The translations under genes and the position numbers were made by a program. The notes beneath the pieces are model-generated. The model was not told the DNA's origin. It did no database searches and worked only from the letters and a program-made list of their open reading frames with translations. This document shows positions 60,001 to 64,000 of a stretch of DNA of 64,000 nt, piece after piece. Each line of letters begins with the position of its first letter. Position 1 is the first letter of the stretch. Source of the DNA: Takakia lepidozioides (lineage: Eukaryota > Streptophyta > Takakiopsida > Takakiales > Takakiaceae); assembly GCA_030704615.1 (NCBI GenBank), contig CM060731.1, forward strand, positions 87,958,756 to 88,022,755, given 5' to 3'.

Positions 60001-63000
60001 CTGGTGGAGAGCATTCAGTTCATGGAGGTGTTGAATTTGAAGGATAGCGTGGAGAAAGATTCATTTTTCCGCAAGCTTCCCAATCTGGCCGAACAGCTTC
60101 CTCGCCCTATTGTGTTGAAAAAGGTCCTATACGACCTCCTCCATTGTTTCTTGCTTGTGACTCTTGGATTATATTTCCAGCTGGCTCTTTGGTTAGGCCC
60201 TTGAACTTCTTGGTTTAACTTACACTTAGTTGTTACATCTGGCAGCTTCTTCCTTTGCTGGCATCTGCATTGGAATTTGGTTCAGCTCAAGCACCCGCTT
60301 TGAATCCACTCCTCAAAATGGGCTCCTGGCTGCCCCAGGATGAATTCAATAGTAAGGTGTGTTTATGTTATGAATGTATTTGTCTCCCTCCACTTTTCCA
60401 TTGCCTCCCAAGTTTTTTCTCTTCTCTTTCTTCTGAGGAGAATATTTGTCTTACTGATCCTCCACTAGTTTATTGATTTGTCTCTTGGTTATGCACATTC
60501 AAATGGGCTTGATTTCATGCTTTCTGTTTCAGGTTTTGCCAACCATCATCAAGCTCTTTGCGTCAACTGACCGTGCTATTCGGGTTGGATTACTGCAACA
60601 TGTTGACAATTTTGGGGGTGGTCTATCTACCCAAGTTGTCGATGAGCAGGTTTGCATATTGTCTTGAGGAATTGTGATCAACTGGTTTTGATTCTGAGTT
60701 CTCTTTGAACTGCACTCATGCACTAACATGGAAGTATCATATTAGGCTAACAAGGACTTACTGGCTTGCTGGAGCTAGGTCTTTCCACACGTGGCGACTG
60801 GATTCTCAGACTCGTCTGCTTTTCTGCGAGAACTCACACTAAAGTCAATGCTTACACTTGCTCCTAAGGTGAGTAGAATAGGTGAGTAGGAGCAAATTGT
60901 ACCTTGTTCTGGTCATGCTGCTTAATGCAAGGTTGCTTTTGTGTAAACTTTGACATGAATGGCAGCAGACAATGTATTTGATGTAGATTTATGGAACATT
61001 TTTTTAACAGTGACAATGGACAATCTTCCACCCTGATTTGATTGTCAACCTTCTGTAAATAAAGTGGCACAGTTTCACAAAGGACGAAGTGGTAGCTGTG
61101 AACAGATGTGCCACTATAGTTTGAGAAGATAAGGTCAAAGACCAGCATAACTTATTTGTCTTTCAGCATTGGATACTGTGGGAAGTTGCCTAGATTCAGT
61201 TTCTCACCGTGTGATGCCCATGGCACCTTAGAATCTCTAGGTGCTGCAGTTAGACAGTTTTGCATATTTTCATCTGTGAAATTGTGGACCTGTACATGTG
61301 AGATTGTTCTGCTGGAATGGAATGTTCTTTGAGGTGACCATAAGCAAGGCCAATAATTGCGAAGCAGGCATTGGTATTTAGTTTGCACAGTTGAAGATGT
61401 TTAATCCTTCCAGTCTGTGGCAGGTGCTTGCAGCTAAAGCATGAAAACATTTCCGTGTACACTGACAAACCCTTCCAATCAGACTGGTGTCTTACTCTGC
61501 TTGGTGGGGTCTGCAGTTGTCTCAGCGTACGATGACAGGCTCTCTCTTGAAGCACCTCTCAAAGCTGCAGGTTTGCCTCTTTTATCTTGGAGGATACCTG
61601 CATCCATGCCTGAGGCAATTCTTTGAGGTCATTTGTGTGTGAAACTGATCACAAATTGGTGATGGCAGTACTTTTTGGTATTCATGCAAATTGTGTGTTT
61701 AAGGGTCGATGTGTGAGGAGGGATGATTGATTGTGGAGTGATGCCAAGCAGGTGGATGAAGAGCCAGCTATTCGCACCAACACTACCATTCTACTAGGCA
61801 ATATCGCCAGCCACCTTAATGAAGCTGTTAGTTGCTCCCTGAACTGCTTGCTGCTTTGCATGTTTCCAGCTTTTTCATTCCTATGGCTGTATTCTGGGAG
61901 GCAACTTATCTAGGAGGATGTACAGTAGTCGTGCTCTCTGCGGGTAGAGGTGCTGTTGACAAATATGCCATTCATGATTGCAGACAAGAAAAAGGGTGTT
62001 GATAAATGCATTTACTGTGCGTGCTCTACGAGATGGTTTCGCTCCCGCCAGAGGAGCCGGTAGTGTGTCCCACCTCTTCCTTTTTGTGTGCAGTTGTACA
62101 TGACGTCAAGTAAGCTCGTTGAAATCATCATAGGTTATCATTGGCTGCATCGCCAGTTGGTCTGTTCAATTTAGCCTTCTGACACAAATGGCGTGTGGTT
62201 CGACTTCTGGTAGGTTAAGCTCAACAGTTATTTGATGTTGTCTAGCATTGGATTCCAAGGGTAGTGATGAGTGTTGGCACTGGCAGGCATCATGGCCCTC
62301 ATGGCAACTAGCGAGTACTATGATGCTTCAGAAATTGCAACACGAATCCTACCTCAACTTGTGGTGCTCACCGTTGATTCCGATCGGTATACTTCTCAAA
62401 GCTGGAACCTTGCTAGTTACTATGTCAGAGTTAAGTTCATACATACATCAAGCTTTTCATTTGGTGTACTATGCAGACACCCTTGTGTAAGTATGATGAT
62501 CCTGCTTAGTTTAGGTAGTGTCCTGCTAAGAAGCCATAGCAACACACACAAGGTTAGTACAGACTGAGTTGGCCTCTTGAAGGCATTTCTGGTCAGAGTT
62601 TTGTATACCATTCTTTTAATGTAGATTTTGTTTTGCTTTGCTTTGCTTAGTGGTAATCTTAGTTTCTAGTCCAAGTCTCAGGTCATCATGTGTGGTCCTT
62701 ACTCGAATGATGGGTTTATTCCCTGTTGTATGCCAATGGCACATGTCAGTGATGTGAGAACAAAAGCCTTCCAAGCAACAGAAATTTACTTGCAGGCAGT
62801 GAAGCAGTACTATTCCAAGGTGATGAAAGCAGCCAGTATTTTCCATTTTAGAGTGTGGCACTGTACAACTTTCAGGCAGTTACTCTTTTGACAGGTTTAC
62901 AAAGGCTACTGACTTCCTCTTTAGTGATCTGTGCAACTGATGATGAACTAAGGCTAGGCAGTCCAGTTCCAATGTGTAGACCTTGCTGAGCTTGTTGAAC

Positions 63001-64000
63001 TTACATCCAAAACAGGTTATTTCAGATACTCGTGTCTTAAATGTCCAAGGCATGTTGCAATATCCCCTGCAGATGTCACCACACTCCTTCCAAAGCTTAC
63101 CTACAGGTGGCTTGGTCATGCAAATCAAAGGGGCATTGATGTGAGAACATGGTGAAGTGTAGGGGATGAGTGTAATATTGAGGCTGTGGATATGGGATTG
63201 CAGTTGCAGAATGCAGGAGATGGCGTCGCTGCTCCTGCTGCTACTCTGTCTGCAAGTGCTGGTTCTGGCTTGCTTGGGTATAAGACACCCTGATCCTGTG
63301 TGGCTTTGGATTAGAAGCTATGTGCCACATTCTGTTGTGTAGGCATGGGAGGACCTGGATCTAAGTGTGATTTTTCTTGAGTCTTGCAGATGGGCCGTGA
63401 ATTCCTTGACATCAAAGGGCAGAGGTGCAGAGCACATGACAGCTCCTTCAGAAAGTGCTTCCTTGTCTACCACCACAGGTATATTGAATGTGGTCACTAG
63501 TTTCCTTGTGGGCATCTGTGGCCCAGGATTTAGGGTGCTGCAACTCTGAAGCAAGAATCAGACTCGTACTACATAAATGGCCCTTGTGGCCTCTCCCTAG
63601 GCCGCCGCATCCCTCACTGTCATTCTTCTTGCATGAGCTACCTGATGTTTAATGCTCATGCTTCTCATGGGCTATATTATATTCCACAGCCTCCTTGTCA
63701 GGGAGCCTTGCGCCGTCACCAATTGTGACACAGTCCAATAACATTAACGTGCTTCAAGAGGCTTCAGCAATTTCATCTCCTACATCAACTGACGGGTGGG
63801 GAGATGCACATGACAATGAGTCAGCAGCCGATGATGATGACAAAGATGGGTGGGGTGACATGGATCTACCCCCAGAACCTGCACCTGCACTGGCAAGGAC
63901 TCGCGCCGCCCAGCAAAGACCAGTCACAACAACAGTGGCAAAAGTCAGTATGAAGCCTGGTAAGCGTTGTTTCCTGATTTTCTCTGACTTCACTCGCTCT
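57100..64000 (+). CDS. SCYL1: SCYL1-like (N-terminal kinase-like) protein, runs off right edge
   Basis: Exons recognised: 57100-57222 (MLKFLKGVVGSGGG, WGSWTHYRGTSK), 57541-57639, 57865-58016, 58166-58238, 58369-58491, 58645-58753 and 59288-59367. Further exons start near 59,940, 60,245, 60,534, 60,783, 61,515, 61,751, 61,987, 62,267, 62,757, 63,198 and 63,391; the last visible one ends at 63,959. The kinase-like domain lacks catalytic motifs: VHGNVCLASV replaces HRDLKxxN and GFDVLSEFD replaces DFG. HEAT-like repeats follow (FFRKLPNLAEQLPRP, IKLFASTDRAIRVGLLQH, TVRALRDGFAPARG), then an acidic tail with DGWGD motifs. SCYL1 proteins bind COPI and act in Golgi-to-ER traffic. The exon expected between 59,368 and 59,936 (end of the kinase fold) could not be recognised. 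Confidence 0.92.

Overview
The window is eukaryotic nuclear DNA. Introns use GT-AG borders, genes are sparse and transposable-element debris is plentiful. A plastid-targeted class I aldolase, a plant-type SEC31, an SCYL1-like pseudokinase, PPR-DYW remains, CACTA, Ty3 and plant-type LINE remains together indicate a streptophyte. The large, repeat-swollen introns and intergenic regions suggest a charophycean alga (Chara-like) more than a seed plant, but that placement is inference.

Left two-thirds (1-42.7 kb) is almost entirely mobile or repetitive. Its most striking content is one arrangement seen three times. A MULE-like transposase gene with a C-terminal SWIM zinc finger lies head-to-head with a gene whose product carries a ParB/sulfiredoxin-like domain (motif VWDGNHRLLAW). 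Pair 1 is at 1-7.1 kb, pair 2 at 7.27-16.71 kb and pair 3 at 26.6-32.9 kb. In pair 2, the only pair whose ParB-like gene extends to its 3' end, that gene continues into a region resembling a permuted (beta-class) N4/N6 DNA methyltransferase. The space between the divergent genes holds arrays of roughly 18-22 bp GGCGCC-centred palindromes in pairs 1 and 2, plus a 300 bp inverted repeat in pair 2. Copies are damaged by frameshifts, stop codons and mutated splice sites. The SWIM/MULE gene of pair 3 is nearly whole (about 1,130 codons with two TAGs).

Between and around these pairs lie several other elements. The 3' part of a Ty3-type retrotransposon (integrase, a long coiled-coil 3' ORF, polypurine tract and a 777 bp 3' LTR) is at 17.5-24.2 kb. 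A PPR-DYW pseudogene is at 24.3-26.0 kb and decayed CACTA pieces are at 33.9-36.8 kb. The complementary RT-RNase H part of a Ty3 element is at 37.2-39.0 kb, and a 3'-truncated LINE is at 39.1-42.6 kb.

The right third (43.8-64 kb) is a conserved gene block. It holds a six-exon chloroplast fructose-bisphosphate aldolase (minus), a >20-exon SEC31 COPII coat gene (minus), and an SCYL1-like gene (plus) that runs off the right edge. SEC31 and the SCYL1-like gene are divergent and share a 751 bp intergenic region. Both families act at the ER-Golgi interface.
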